Assembly (NCBI RefSeq): GCF_005502435.1
Contig: NZ_SCOU01000001.1
Coordinates: forward strand, 924,531 to 988,530
Direction of reading: 5' to 3'
Source of the DNA: Methylobacillus flagellatus
Lineage (GTDB): Bacteria > Pseudomonadota > Gammaproteobacteria > Burkholderiales > Methylophilaceae
Length of the DNA stretch: 64,000 nucleotides
Of the stretch, positions 9,191 to 18,870 are shown piece by piece. The notes beneath the pieces are model-generated. The model did not search any database. It was not told the origin of the DNA and saw nothing but the letters and a program-made list of their open reading frames with translations. A program made the translations under genes and the position numbers. Every line of letters starts with the position of its first letter. Within the stretch, counting starts at the first letter, position 1.

Positions 9191-9658
9191 ATGAAACTCA
9201 GGATCATCTCGGTCGGCCATAAAATGCCCGACTGGGTTGAAACTGCCTGCCAGGAATACCTCAAACGCATGCCACGCGAAGCCAGTGTGGAGATCGTCGA
9301 GATCAAGCCGGATAAACGTGCCGCGGGCAAGAATAGCGAAGTGGTACAGGAAGCCGAGGCCAAACGTATCCTGGAAGCCGTAGGCCGCGACCTGCTGGTG
9401 GTACTGGATGAGCGCGGCCAGGAAGTCACAACGCTGCAACTGGCCGAGCGTTTCAGCGGCTGGCTGAGTGGCGGCCGCGATGTCGCGCTGGTGGTGGGCG
9501 GCGCAGATGGTCTGCATGCCAGCCTCAAACAGCAAGCCAGCTGGTTATGGAGCCTGTCCAGGCTGACCTTGCCGCACGGCATGGTACGCGTGTTGCTGAC
9601 CGAGCAACTTTATCGTGCCTGGTCAGTCATCAACCATCATCCCTACCACCGCGAATAA
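9191..9658 (+). CDS. rlmH: 23S rRNA (pseudouridine1915-N3)-methyltransferase
   Basis: A 155-residue SPOUT methyltransferase. It starts MKLRIISVGHKMPDWV, and carries the trefoil-knot cofactor region LLVVLDERGQEVTTLQLAE, VVGGADGLH and the C-terminal LTLPHGMVRVLLTEQLYRA with YHRE at the end. RlmH methylates pseudouridine 1915 in helix 69 of 23S rRNA. The rsfS-rlmH pairing is common in bacteria. Length and both ends agree with the family. Confidence 0.96.
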   Translation: MKLRIISVGHKMPDWVETACQEYLKRMPREASVEIVEIKPDKRAAGKNSEVVQEAEAKRILEAVGRDLLVVLDERGQEVTTLQLAERFSGWLSGGRDVALVVGGADGLHASLKQQASWLWSLSRLTLPHGMVRVLLTEQLYRAWSVINHHPYHRE

Positions 9659-9686
9659 ACCGCTACACGCCGCAGCGACGCCCATC

Positions 9687-11177
9687 ATGCACAACACCTC
9701 GATGACGTATCAACGATCCCTGGTCTGGTTCCGCCGCGATTTGCGCGATTTCGACCATGCTGCGCTGTACCACGCCCTCAAGCACTCGCAGCAGGTATAC
9801 GCTGTATTCGTGTTCGACCGTGCCATCCTGGACTTGCTGCCTGACCCGGCAGACCGGCGTGTGGAATTCATCTGGGAAAGCGTGAATGCACTGAAATCGG
9901 CGCTGCAAGCCAGCGGCAGCGACCTCATCGTGCTGCACGACACGGCGGCTAGCGCCATCCCCCGGCTGGCAGAACGTTTGCAGGTGGAGGCCGTATACTG
10001 CAATCACGATTATGAGCCCAGCGCCATCGCGCGTGACCGTGTGGTGCAAAGTGCACTGCAGGCGAACGGCATCGCCATGCACAGCTTCAAGGACCAGGTG
10101 ATCTTTGAACGTGATGAAGTACTCACGCAACTGGGCAAGCCTTACACCGTGTTCACGCCCTACAAGAACGCCTGCCTCAAAAAGCTCAACGACTTTTACC
10201 TCAAGCCTTACCCGGTGGAACGCTACCGCGCGCATCTGGCTGCCTGCGAAGCCAGCGCGATGCCCAGCCTAGAAAGTCTGGGCTTTGTGCGCACCAACCT
10301 CGCGCAGCTCAAACTGCCTACCGGCATGGCAGGTGGGCAGCAGCTGTTCGAGGATTTCCTGGAACGTATCGCCCATTACAAAGAGGCACGCGACTTCCCT
10401 GCGGTGAAGGGGCCGTCTTATCTGTCTGTGCATCTACGCTTCGGCACGGTCTCCATCCGCCACCTGGCGCGCAGCGCCTGGCAACTGGGCGGTAAAGGCG
10501 CGGAGGGCTGGCTCAACGAGCTGATCTGGCGCGATTTTTACTTTCAGATCCTGCATCACCGCCCCGCCGTCGCGGCCGGCCGTGCCTTCAAGCCGGAGTT
10601 CGATGCACTGGCCTTCCCCAACGATGCCGGGCTGTTCCGCGCCTGGTGCGAGGGGCGCACCGGCTATCCACTGGTCGATGCGGCCATGCGTCAGCTGAAC
10701 CAGACCGGCTGGATGCACAACCGCCTCCGTATGGTGGCCGCCAGCTTCCTGGTGAAAGACCTGCTCATCGACTGGCGCTGGGGCGAGCAATACTTTGCCG
10801 ACAAACTCATCGATTTCGACTTCAGCGCGAATAATGGCGGCTGGCAGTGGGCGGCCTCCACGGGTTGTGATGCACAACCCTGGTTCCGCATCTTCAACCC
10901 GATCACCCAATCAGAAAAATTCGATGCCCAGGGCAAGTTCATCCGCAAGTATGTGCCGGAACTCGCCGCCTGCAACGACAAGGAGATCCACGCCCCCTGG
11001 CTGATCCCGCCCTTGCGTTTGCAGGCCCTCAATCTGCGTCTAGATCAGGATTATCCGGCCCCGGTGGTCGACCATGCCACACAGCGTGCGCAAGCACTGA
11101 GCTTGTACAAAGCCTCGACCAGTGCGGCACAGGCCGGCACGCAAGCTGAACTCATGGGCGAAGACGAGCCCGGCTGA
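9687..11177 (+). CDS. phr: Deoxyribodipyrimidine photolyase (class I)
   Basis: About 496 residues. The N-terminal antenna domain begins SLVWFRRDLRDFDH, and the C-terminal FAD-binding half has GRTGYPLVDAAMRQL, WMHNRLRMVAASFL and NNGGWQWAASTGCDAQPWFR. It repairs cyclobutane pyrimidine dimers with blue light; MTHF is the usual antenna in this class. ATG 9687 is proposed, with ATG 9702 equally possible; neither has a clear Shine-Dalgarno, and the open frame extends back into rlmH. A cryptochrome-like role is less likely because the FAD core is complete. Confidence 0.92.
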   Translation: MHNTSMTYQRSLVWFRRDLRDFDHAALYHALKHSQQVYAVFVFDRAILDLLPDPADRRVEFIWESVNALKSALQASGSDLIVLHDTAASAIPRLAERLQVEAVYCNHDYEPSAIARDRVVQSALQANGIAMHSFKDQVIFERDEVLTQLGKPYTVFTPYKNACLKKLNDFYLKPYPVERYRAHLAACEASAMPSLESLGFVRTNLAQLKLPTGMAGGQQLFEDFLERIAHYKEARDFPAVKGPSYLSVHLRFGTVSIRHLARSAWQLGGKGAEGWLNELIWRDFYFQILHHRPAVAAGRAFKPEFDALAFPNDAGLFRAWCEGRTGYPLVDAAMRQLNQTGWMHNRLRMVAASFLVKDLLIDWRWGEQYFADKLIDFDFSANNGGWQWAASTGCDAQPWFRIFNPITQSEKFDAQGKFIRKYVPELAACNDKEIHAPWLIPPLRLQALNLRLDQDYPAPVVDHATQRAQALSLYKASTSAAQAGTQAELMGEDEPG

Positions 11178-11377
11178 TCTGCCGGACGACAGCCGCACCA
11201 GCAGAGCTGCGGCATTCAGTTTGTGCACGAACTTTATTCGTGCCGCCACTCTCCTACTCCCATCATGGTTCACTGCTGTGATCGCTGTTGCACAGCGCTT
11301 GCTGCGCACTCAATGCCAGCTGAATCACATATAAATCAAGCAACAGCTTGGTCGATAATGACTTGGGGGAGACACAC

Positions 11378-12406
11378 ATGTTAAGAACATACGCGCTGGC
11401 ATGGGCTGGTTTTCTAGGCAGCCTGAGCTTGCTGGCGCCTTGGCTAGCCCATGCCGGGCTTTCCAACGAGGAGCTGACCCACCTGAGCAGCTCGGTGGTC
11501 AAGGTGCGCACCGAGACGCGGCATGGCGACCAAGGCATAGGCTCGGGCGCTGTGGTCAGCCCCAATCACGTCGCCACCAGCTGCCATGTGATCGCCGGTG
11601 CGCGCGGTGTCTCCATCTCCAAATTCGGCAAGAGCTTCGCCCCTGTCGCCGTCAAGGCCGACTGGAAACGCGACTTGTGCATACTCAAATTCGACGACCT
11701 GCCGCTGGCCGCCATTCCGCTTGGCGATAGCGAGGAACTGCGTTACGAGCAGGAGGTGATCGCGGTGGGCTTCCCTAACAACGCGCGCAAACCACAGCCC
11801 TCGTTCGGCAGCATCAAGGCGCTTTATCCCATGGATGATAGCTTGATCATCCGCACTTCGGCCGGTTTCAGGATAGGCTCCAGCGGTGGCGCGTTGCTGA
11901 ATGACGAGGGCAAGCTGATCGGACTGACCACGTTCAAAAGTCCGGGGCGCAGCAGCTATTTCTACAGCTTGCCAGTGGCCTGGGTGAAACAGCTGCTCAA
12001 CGCGCCGGATAGCACGCTGACAGCAGCCGACCAGCCGCCGTTCTGGGCCAAGCCCGAGGCAGAGTGGCCTATGTTCATGCGCGTGGTGACGCCGTTGATG
12101 ACGGAACAATGGGCGGCGCTGGAGCAACTGGCCCAGCAATGGCAGCAACAGGAACCGGCCAATGCCGAGGCGCACTACTACCTGGGCCTGGCACAACAAC
12201 AGCAGCAAAAGCTGGACAGTGCGGAAACACATCTCAAACAGTGCATCGCGCTGAACAGCCTGCATGCAGGGGCTTACTATCAGCTGGGCTTGATCGCACT
12301 GGCACGCGGCAACCAGCATGAAGTGACACGTATCGCAGGCATACTGGACACGCTGGATAGCGAAGCCGCAGCAGCGCTGGGCAAAGCACAGGAAAAGCCG
12401 ATTTGA
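11378..12406 (+). CDS. Secreted trypsin-like serine protease with C-terminal TPR-like repeats
   Basis: 342 residues, with a signal peptide at 1-26 (cleavage after AHA). A trypsin-fold domain follows with a visible triad: His70 in ATSCHVIAGA, Asp99 in WKRDLCIL, Ser169 in RIGSSGGALL. There is no PDZ domain. Instead, a Gln/Ala-rich stretch leads to about two TPR-like helical hairpins near 245-320 (AHYYLGLAQQQQQKLDSAE, AGAYYQLGLIALARGN). It is probably periplasmic. ATG 11378 was chosen for its GGGGGA eight bases upstream and the signal peptide. The substrate is unknown; protein quality control is a guess from the fold. Confidence 0.8.
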   Translation: MLRTYALAWAGFLGSLSLLAPWLAHAGLSNEELTHLSSSVVKVRTETRHGDQGIGSGAVVSPNHVATSCHVIAGARGVSISKFGKSFAPVAVKADWKRDLCILKFDDLPLAAIPLGDSEELRYEQEVIAVGFPNNARKPQPSFGSIKALYPMDDSLIIRTSAGFRIGSSGGALLNDEGKLIGLTTFKSPGRSSYFYSLPVAWVKQLLNAPDSTLTAADQPPFWAKPEAEWPMFMRVVTPLMTEQWAALEQLAQQWQQQEPANAEAHYYLGLAQQQQQKLDSAETHLKQCIALNSLHAGAYYQLGLIALARGNQHEVTRIAGILDTLDSEAAAALGKAQEKPI

Positions 12407-12934
12407 GCGCTTGGCTTCTAGGTAAAGCGCATGGGCACAAAAGCGTGAACAGGGTAAGCACGGATTGCACGCCTGCCAGGCTACGTGATGTTGCCAGCGC
12501 AGGCTATGGTTTGAATCTGGCTAGTAGTCCGCGCTACGGCCAGTGGCATAGCCCGGCGTCACATCCGCCTGCCACTCTCCACACTCATCGCACATATGAT
12601 CGTGCATGGTCGGGCTCAGGGTCAGTCGGGTGCTTTGACAGAAACGACAGCGCAATGCCGCTGACGCATCCTCCGCTTTCAGCTGTGCATCATGATGCTC
12701 GTGGGCCACTTTACTGCTACCCAAGCCATATTTGTTATCCATCGCATGTCTCGCAAATAAGTACGCCGATAAAGCCGGCCAGGCCAGTTAGACTTGCCGC
12801 GGATGAGCATGTCGCTTAGCCTATCCAGCGGCAATGAGGCCTGAAAACCGTTTGTATACTTTAATCCAGCCACGCGCTAATGACTATGGTTATAGTGCTT
12901 ATGCTGCACGTGGCTAAACCAACCAGGAATCATC
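12407..12934. other. 528-base gap holding one small minus-strand gene
   Basis: This stretch between the protease and the Sel1-repeat gene holds the minus-strand zinc-ribbon gene at 12521-12742. The plus strand is also open for about 138 codons across it, but that translation looks like non-coding composition. No clear terminator was found. The last 190 bases before the Sel1 gene are more AT-rich and could hold its promoter, but I see no convincing hexamer pair. Confidence 0.5.
12521..12742 (-). CDS. Small zinc-ribbon-like protein, unknown function
   Basis: A 73-residue hydrophilic protein with two CxxC knuckles, CRFC near residue 32 and CDEC near residue 51, spaced as in a zinc ribbon. The N-terminus is rich in His, Ala and Glu (KVAHEHHDAQLKAEDASAAL). 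There is no signal or membrane segment. The Shine-Dalgarno is weak (GAGA about eight bases upstream). I do not recognise a named family. The paired cysteines and balanced composition favour a real gene over the long open frame on the opposite strand. Confidence 0.55.
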   Translation of the reverse strand: MDNKYGLGSSKVAHEHHDAQLKAEDASAALRCRFCQSTRLTLSPTMHDHMCDECGEWQADVTPGYATGRSADY

Positions 12935-13696
12935 ATGCCCTCTTCTTCACTGCCCTTACGCCGCCATACTCTACGCAGCTATGGCATGGCGCTTGTTTTT
13001 GTCATGCTGGCCTCAATCAATGTCTACAACGCGCAGGCCGCAACGCTGAGTGAAGCCAAAGAGGCGGCGGCCAGCGGCCGCATAGCAGAGGCACTGGCCA
13101 TCTATCAAACGCTGGCTGCCCAAGGCGACGCCAAGGCACAGTTCAACCTTGGCACCATGTACATGAACGGCGAAGGGGTCATGGCTGACAAGCAACAGGC
13201 ACTGGACTGGTACCGCAAGTCCGCTGAAGCTGGCTATGTGGAAGCCCAATACACGCTGGGCGTGCTGTATTTTCGTCCAGAAATGGTGGGCACACCGGAT
13301 TACACCGGCGCCATCGCCTGGTATAAAAAGGCCGCAGAACAGGGCCATGAGAAATCCCAGCTCAATCTGGGCATCATCTATTTCCGTGGTGATGTGATCG
13401 AGCCGGACTACCCGCAATCAGCCCGCTGGTACGTGATGGCCGCCGAGCAGGGCAATGCCGAAGCCCAGTACAACCTAGGCGTGATGTATGCCAATGCGGA
13501 AGGCATCCCGGCCGACCTGCCGCGTGGCTACATGTGGCTGAAGATGGCCAGCGAGAATCAAGATGCCTCAGCACGGCGCATGCAGAAACGCCTGCACATG
13601 CTGGCATTCGTGGGCGCCAAAATGAGCGCAGAACAAAAAGCAGAAGGCGAAGCGCTGGCGCTTAAATGCAAACAGCAACAGGGCCGTGCTTGCTGA
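12935..13696 (+). CDS. Secreted Sel1-repeat (SEL1-like) protein
   Basis: 253 residues with a signal peptide ending near residue 35 (YNAQA-A). Four to five Sel1 repeats follow, each with the AQFNLGTMY..GEGV..D..QALDWYRKSAE pattern: near 65-100, 101-140, 141-177 and 178-213. A short charged tail with two Cys (KCKQQQGRAC) ends it. Sel1 repeats are alpha-solenoid protein-binding scaffolds; bacterial ones serve in envelope and signalling complexes. The partner cannot be told from the sequence or the neighbours. Confidence 0.85.
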   Translation: MPSSSLPLRRHTLRSYGMALVFVMLASINVYNAQAATLSEAKEAAASGRIAEALAIYQTLAAQGDAKAQFNLGTMYMNGEGVMADKQQALDWYRKSAEAGYVEAQYTLGVLYFRPEMVGTPDYTGAIAWYKKAAEQGHEKSQLNLGIIYFRGDVIEPDYPQSARWYVMAAEQGNAEAQYNLGVMYANAEGIPADLPRGYMWLKMASENQDASARRMQKRLHMLAFVGAKMSAEQKAEGEALALKCKQQQGRAC

Positions 13697-13753
13697 CTAG
13701 CAATAGTGAGAACCTGAAAGCAGGATGATGTACAGAAAAACGAGAAGGGAAAT

Positions 13754-13830
13754 TGGTCGGGGTGAGAGGATTTGAACCTCCGACCACTTGCACCCCATGC
13801 AAGTACGCTACCAGGCTGCGCTACACCCCG
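13754..13830 (-). tRNA. tRNA-Pro (GGG anticodon)
   Basis: 77 bases on the minus strand including an encoded CCA. The acceptor stem is CGGGGTG with its partner, the T loop is TTCAAAT, and the anticodon stem-loop is CTTGC-ATGGGGT-GCAAG, giving anticodon GGG. It lies 106 bases downstream of the merR-like gene in the same direction and may share its transcript. Confidence 0.96.
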
Positions 13831-13936
13831 AACCGCTGCCTAGATTACGGCAGGAGCGTGATTATAGCCGAAAAGCCATGCTGGAGAAAACCCGGATGTG
13901 CTGTAAAGCCATGAATCGCAGGCCCTGCAGCCAGGC

Positions 13937-14320
13937 TTAGTTGGGGGTGAGTAGTTGAAGGATATCGCTGATCTCGCGGCGCAGATCGGCGACATCGATA
14001 CCATTGCCCGCAGAGGGTGCTGCAGCTTCGGCGGCGGTGGCTTTCTCGGCCGCAGGCTCATCCAGGCGATTGCGTGCGCCACTGATGGTAAAGCCCTGTT
14101 CATACAGCAACTCGCGGATACGACGGATCAACAGCACCTCATGGTGCTGGTAATAGCGACGGTTACCGCGACGTTTGACTGGCTTGAGCTGGGTGAACTC
14201 CTGCTCCCAGTAACGCAGCACATGAGGCTTGACCCCGCAAAGCTCGCCGACCTCACCGATGGTGAAGTAGCGCTTTGCCGGGATGGGGGGCAGCGGGGTC
14301 TTAGGCGTCTGCTCCAGCAT
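13937..14320 (-). CDS. MerR-family transcriptional regulator
   Basis: 127 residues. The N-terminal winged-helix domain starts [25 protein letters not shown] near residues 17-41 and continues [19 protein letters not shown]. There is no metal-binding Cys cluster, so a metal sensor is unlikely. The C-terminus is short and Ala/Glu-rich. ATG 14320 with GAGGA five bases upstream was chosen over an in-frame TTG at 14332; it overlaps the end of ihfA by 20 bases. A MerR gene directly after ihfA is common in Betaproteobacteria, but its targets are not known from sequence. Confidence 0.85.
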   Translation of the reverse strand: MLEQTPKTPLPPIPAKRYFTIGEVGELCGVKPHVLRYWEQEFTQLKPVKRRGNRRYYQHHEVLLIRRIRELLYEQGFTISGARNRLDEPAAEKATAAEAAAPSAGNGIDVADLRREISDILQLLTPN

Positions 14321-14603
14321 ACGCTTCCTCAACCTTGCTCTTCAACTTTTGGCTAGTATGGAATGTGACGACACGACGTGCCGTGATGGGGATCTCTTCA
14401 CCCGTTTTAGGGTTACGACCGGGGCGTTCGGATTTTTGGCGCAGCTCGAAATTACCGAAACCGGAGAGCTTGACGCTATCGCCCGCTTCAAGCGCCACTC
14501 GAATTTCCTCGAAAAAAGCTTCCACCATGTCTTTGGCTTCACGCTTGTTCAGGCCAACGCGCTCGAACAGCAAATCGGCCAGATCCGCTTTTGTTAATGT
14601 CAT
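14301..14603 (-). CDS. ihfA: Integration host factor subunit alpha
   Basis: A 100-residue HU/IHF protein with [26 protein letters not shown] at the start, [33 protein letters not shown] in the DNA-binding arm, and a short C-terminal tail. Position after pheT identifies it as the alpha subunit. IHF bends DNA at specific sites. An upstream gap of about 107 bases from pheT may hold its own promoter, but none is clear. Confidence 0.95.
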   Translation of the reverse strand: MTLTKADLADLLFERVGLNKREAKDMVEAFFEEIRVALEAGDSVKLSGFGNFELRQKSERPGRNPKTGEEIPITARRVVTFHTSQKLKSKVEEAYAGADA

Positions 14604-14710
14604 GATTTCTCTTAACCAGGTGTTTGTTTACTTGGTAGTCTTAATTTTTTGAACTTATGTATCTCTGGTACATGGATTGGGTGTCCATGGGTTTCCCTGT
14701 CCGGTGCAAT

Positions 14711-17062
14711 CTATCGGAGCACTGCACCGTGCTGGCTTGCAAGCAATTCTAGCAGTTTTGCCATTGCAGCATCTGCCTCGGCATCCACCAGCGTCTTTTG
14801 AGTATCTTGCATAAACACCGATAAGGCAAGGCTTTTTTTGCCCTCAGGAATGCCTTTACCTCGATACAAATCAAACAATTGCAGGTCGACAACGTGCGAA
14901 ATTTGTGCCTGCTTCAGCGTGTCCATCAAGGCCTGCAAAGGCACCACTTCGTCCACCAGCACAGCCAGGTCACGGCGTACCGGCGGGAACTTGGCTACCT
15001 CACGATAAACAGCCAGTGTGCGTTTTTGCAAGGCAGCCAGTTCCAACTCGAACAGCACCGGGCAGCTGGGCAGGTCGTAATGCTGCTGCCATTTTGGATG
15101 CAGCTTGCCCAGCCAACCTATCATGCGTCCATGCAGCCACACTTGCGCCGACTGCCCCGGATGCAAAGCCGGGTGGGCTGCTGGCTCATAACGCGCCATA
15201 CCATTAGTCAAACGCTCCACATCCGCTTTGATGTCGTAAAAATCGACCAGACGCGCAGGCTCGGCCCATTGCTCTGGCGAGGCGTCGCCATAGGCCAGGC
15301 CGGAGATGCGCGTATGCTCGGCATAGCCGCCATCCTTGGCCGCGTATACGGCACCCACTTCAAACAGACGCACGCGGTCCTGTTTGCGATTGAGGTTATA
15401 GATCAGGGTATCCAGCAGCCCGCCCCACAAGCCGGAGCGCATCACACTGAGATTGCTGGCGATGGGGTTTTTGAGTGCGATAGGCGCCGCATTGCCTAGC
15501 AAGTCGCGCTCCCAGCTCAAGTCCACAAAGCTGTAACTGACGATCTCCTGATAGCCACTGGCAGTCAGACAGGCTTTAAGTGCCGCTGCAGGCAAGCTGG
15601 ACTCGGCTGCGGGCAACATGTTCAGCGCGGCCTGTGGCGGCGTAGCCGGGATCTGGTCATAGCCGTGCAGACGCGCTACTTCTTCGATCAGGTCTTCCTC
15701 GATACGGATATCGAAACGGTAGCTGGGTGGCGTGGCCAGATAGTCAGCGCCACGCACCTCATGCTCAAAACCCAGTTGTGCGAACATGCGCGTAACGGCA
15801 GCGGGTGACAGCGTGATGCCGAGCACCGACTCCATGCGTGCATGGCGCAAGCTAACAGGCGTGCGTGCCGGCAGCGTGTTCAACACTTCGGTCACAGGGC
15901 CGGCCTGGCCACCGCAGATCTGCAGGATCAACGCACTGGCATGTTCCAGTGCGTTACGCGTATTGGCGAAATCCACACCACGCTCGAAACGGTACGACGA
16001 ATCGGTAGAGAAATTCAGGCGTCTAGCCTTGCCGACGATGGCGGCTGGCTCGAAATAAGCACTCTCCAGGAAGATGCTTTGTGTGTGGTCACTGACCGCA
16101 CTGGCGCTACCACCCATGATGCCGGCCAGTGCCAGCGGGCCCTGGCTGTCGGCGATCACCAGCATGTCGGTATCCAGATTCACGCTCTGCTGGTTGAGCA
16201 GATCGATACGCTCGCCAGCCTGAGCGAAGCGCACCCGGATGTCACCATTGAGTCGCGCCGCGTCAAACGCATGCAGCGGCTGACCCAGCTCCAGCAACAC
16301 ATAATTGGTGATGTCCACGATGACACTGATGCTGCGCAAACCACTGCGCTCCAGCCTGCGTACCATCCAGTCCGGGGTTTGCGCGCGCGCTTCAACGCCG
16401 GTGATGACGCGGCCAGTGTAGCGTGGACATGCGGTCGGCGCGTCCACCAGCACCTTGCGCTGGGCATCGCTCGTCACGGCCACCGCCGTGATGGCGGGCA
16501 CGTTCAGCGCTGTGCCGGTCAGGGCTGCGACATCGCGGGCGATGCCCAGCAAGCTCAGACAATCGCTGCGGTTAGGCGTGAGTTTCAAGGTCAGCAGCTG
16601 GTCATTCAGATCCAGCCAGTCACGGATGTCCTGACCGACAGGCGCATCGGCCGACAACTCCAGCAAGCCGCTGCTTTCTTCCGCAAGCCCCAGCTCCTTG
16701 GCCGAACACAGCATGCCAAAGGATTCGATGCCGCGCACCTTGGCCTGCTTGATATTGAAGCCGGGCAAGGCGGCGCCCACCAGCGCGCAAGGGACCTTGA
16801 TGCCGACGCGGGCATTGCTGGCACCGCACACGATCTGCAGCGGCGCTGCTGCGCCTATATCCACCTTACACAGCTGTAAACGATCCGCATCCGGATGCTT
16901 GTCGGCGCTAACGATCTGACCCACCACAACATGGCTGAAATCAGGCGCGAGCGCCTGTGTGTCTTCCACTTCCAGGCCCGCCATGGTCAGCAGATGACTC
17001 AGGGCGGCGCTGTCCAGCGCGGGGTTGGCATAGGTGCGTAACCAGTGTTCGGAAAATTGCAT
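14711..17062 (-). CDS. pheT: Phenylalanyl-tRNA synthetase beta subunit
   Basis: 783 residues from ATG 17062, starting MQFSEHWLRTYANP as in the family; the open frame extends upstream into pheS and was trimmed. An N-terminal tRNA-binding (OB) domain comes first, then B3/B4 editing domains, the B5 domain with its GYDQIPATPP start, the catalytic-like core, and a C-terminal ferredoxin-fold anticodon-binding domain (FPPVRRDLAVLVDE). PheT pairs with PheS as an alpha2-beta2 enzyme. It begins 23 bases after the pheS stop. Confidence 0.97.
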   Translation of the reverse strand: MQFSEHWLRTYANPALDSAALSHLLTMAGLEVEDTQALAPDFSHVVVGQIVSADKHPDADRLQLCKVDIGAAAPLQIVCGASNARVGIKVPCALVGAALPGFNIKQAKVRGIESFGMLCSAKELGLAEESSGLLELSADAPVGQDIRDWLDLNDQLLTLKLTPNRSDCLSLLGIARDVAALTGTALNVPAITAVAVTSDAQRKVLVDAPTACPRYTGRVITGVEARAQTPDWMVRRLERSGLRSISVIVDITNYVLLELGQPLHAFDAARLNGDIRVRFAQAGERIDLLNQQSVNLDTDMLVIADSQGPLALAGIMGGSASAVSDHTQSIFLESAYFEPAAIVGKARRLNFSTDSSYRFERGVDFANTRNALEHASALILQICGGQAGPVTEVLNTLPARTPVSLRHARMESVLGITLSPAAVTRMFAQLGFEHEVRGADYLATPPSYRFDIRIEEDLIEEVARLHGYDQIPATPPQAALNMLPAAESSLPAAALKACLTASGYQEIVSYSFVDLSWERDLLGNAAPIALKNPIASNLSVMRSGLWGGLLDTLIYNLNRKQDRVRLFEVGAVYAAKDGGYAEHTRISGLAYGDASPEQWAEPARLVDFYDIKADVERLTNGMARYEPAAHPALHPGQSAQVWLHGRMIGWLGKLHPKWQQHYDLPSCPVLFELELAALQKRTLAVYREVAKFPPVRRDLAVLVDEVVPLQALMDTLKQAQISHVVDLQLFDLYRGKGIPEGKKSLALSVFMQDTQKTLVDAEADAAMAKLLELLASQHGAVLR

Positions 17063-17085
17063 GGCAGTCTGATTCGAAAGTCCGA

Positions 17086-18120
<1,035 letters not shown>

Positions 18121-18145
18121 TCAGATTTGGCTGGAATTATGCCGT

Positions 18146-18175
18146 AAAAAAAGGAGGCACATGGCCTCCTTTTTT
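18146..18175. terminator. Intrinsic terminator or attenuator between rplT and pheS
   Basis: The six-pair GC-rich stem GGAGGC/GCCTCC with a five-base loop is flanked by A7 on one side and T6 on the other, so it works as a terminator on either strand. Read on the minus strand it ends rplT transcription just before pheS. It could be a partial terminator or attenuator for pheST. Confidence 0.85.
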
Positions 18176-18186
18176 ATTGCTGGGAT

Positions 18187-18546
18187 TTAAGCAGCGAGAC
18201 CGGATTTAGCCAACTCGACGAATTTGGCAAATGCCGCCTTGTCGAATACAGCCAGGTCAGCCAGAACCTTACGATCCACTTCAACAGCCGCCTTTTTCAG
18301 GCCGTTCATGAAACGGCTGTAGGTCAGGCCGAACTCACGTGCACCGGCGTTGATACGCGCAATCCACAGGGTACGGAATTGGCGCTTCTTTTGACGGCGA
18401 TCACGGTAGGCATACTGGCCTGCCTTCATCACCGCTTCTTTAGCGATACGGTAGACGTTTTTGCGACGGCCGCGGTAACCCTTGGCAGCGTTCAGAACCT
18501 TTTTATGACGTGCGCGGGCTATGACACCACGTTTGACTCTAGGCAT
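18187..18546 (-). CDS. rplT: 50S ribosomal protein L20
   Basis: 119 residues with the family start [18 protein letters not shown] and the central [24 protein letters not shown]. Basic N-terminal helix and globular C-terminal part are both present. L20 is an early 23S rRNA-binding assembly protein and, in enterobacteria, represses rpmI-rplT translation. It lies 11 bases after rpmI. Confidence 0.98.
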   Translation of the reverse strand: MPRVKRGVIARARHKKVLNAAKGYRGRRKNVYRIAKEAVMKAGQYAYRDRRQKKRQFRTLWIARINAGAREFGLTYSRFMNGLKKAAVEVDRKVLADLAVFDKAAFAKFVELAKSGLAA

Positions 18547-18557
18547 GTCTTATCTCC

Positions 18558-18755
18558 TTATTGAGTCGGCATCATGGCGCGTACGCGCTTGACGTCAGTT
18601 GGGGAAATGATGGCCGTGCCGCGCAGCTTACGCTTTTGCTTGGTGGTCTTCTTGGTGAGGATGTGGCGCAGGTGCGAATGGGTACGCTTGACCTTGCCAT
18701 TCCCCAAGAACTTGAAGCGCTTTTTGGCGCTGCTCTTGGTCTTCATCTTTGGCAT
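18558..18755 (-). CDS. rpmI: 50S ribosomal protein L35
   Basis: 65 residues, [24 protein letters not shown], strongly basic throughout, the normal L35 length. It sits between infC and rplT in the conserved order. The 115-base gap from infC is longer than its other spacings and could fold for L20-type autoregulation, though I did not derive a specific structure. Confidence 0.97.
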   Translation of the reverse strand: MPKMKTKSSAKKRFKFLGNGKVKRTHSHLRHILTKKTTKQKRKLRGTAIISPTDVKRVRAMMPTQ

Positions 18756-18870
18756 TTTGTTCTCCTTGAGAGTTGTTAAGAGTGCCTGGGCATGCCATTT
18801 CGCCGTATCACTCAGGATGCTGCTTGCTGCTGGTACTACTCACTGCAGGTACTACTGATACATCGACTAC

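Noticed and set aside
11190..11240. CCGCA/TGCGG stem after the photolyase gene
   Set aside because: Short stem with no T-tract; not a convincing terminator.
12403..12819. 138-codon plus-strand frame over the zinc-ribbon gene
   Set aside because: Rich in Pro, Ser, His and Tyr without secondary-structure pattern; the opposite strand has paired cysteines.
15842..16879. 345-codon open frame on the plus strand inside pheT
   Set aside because: It lies opposite the well-conserved pheT and has the low-information composition of an antisense frame in GC-rich DNA.
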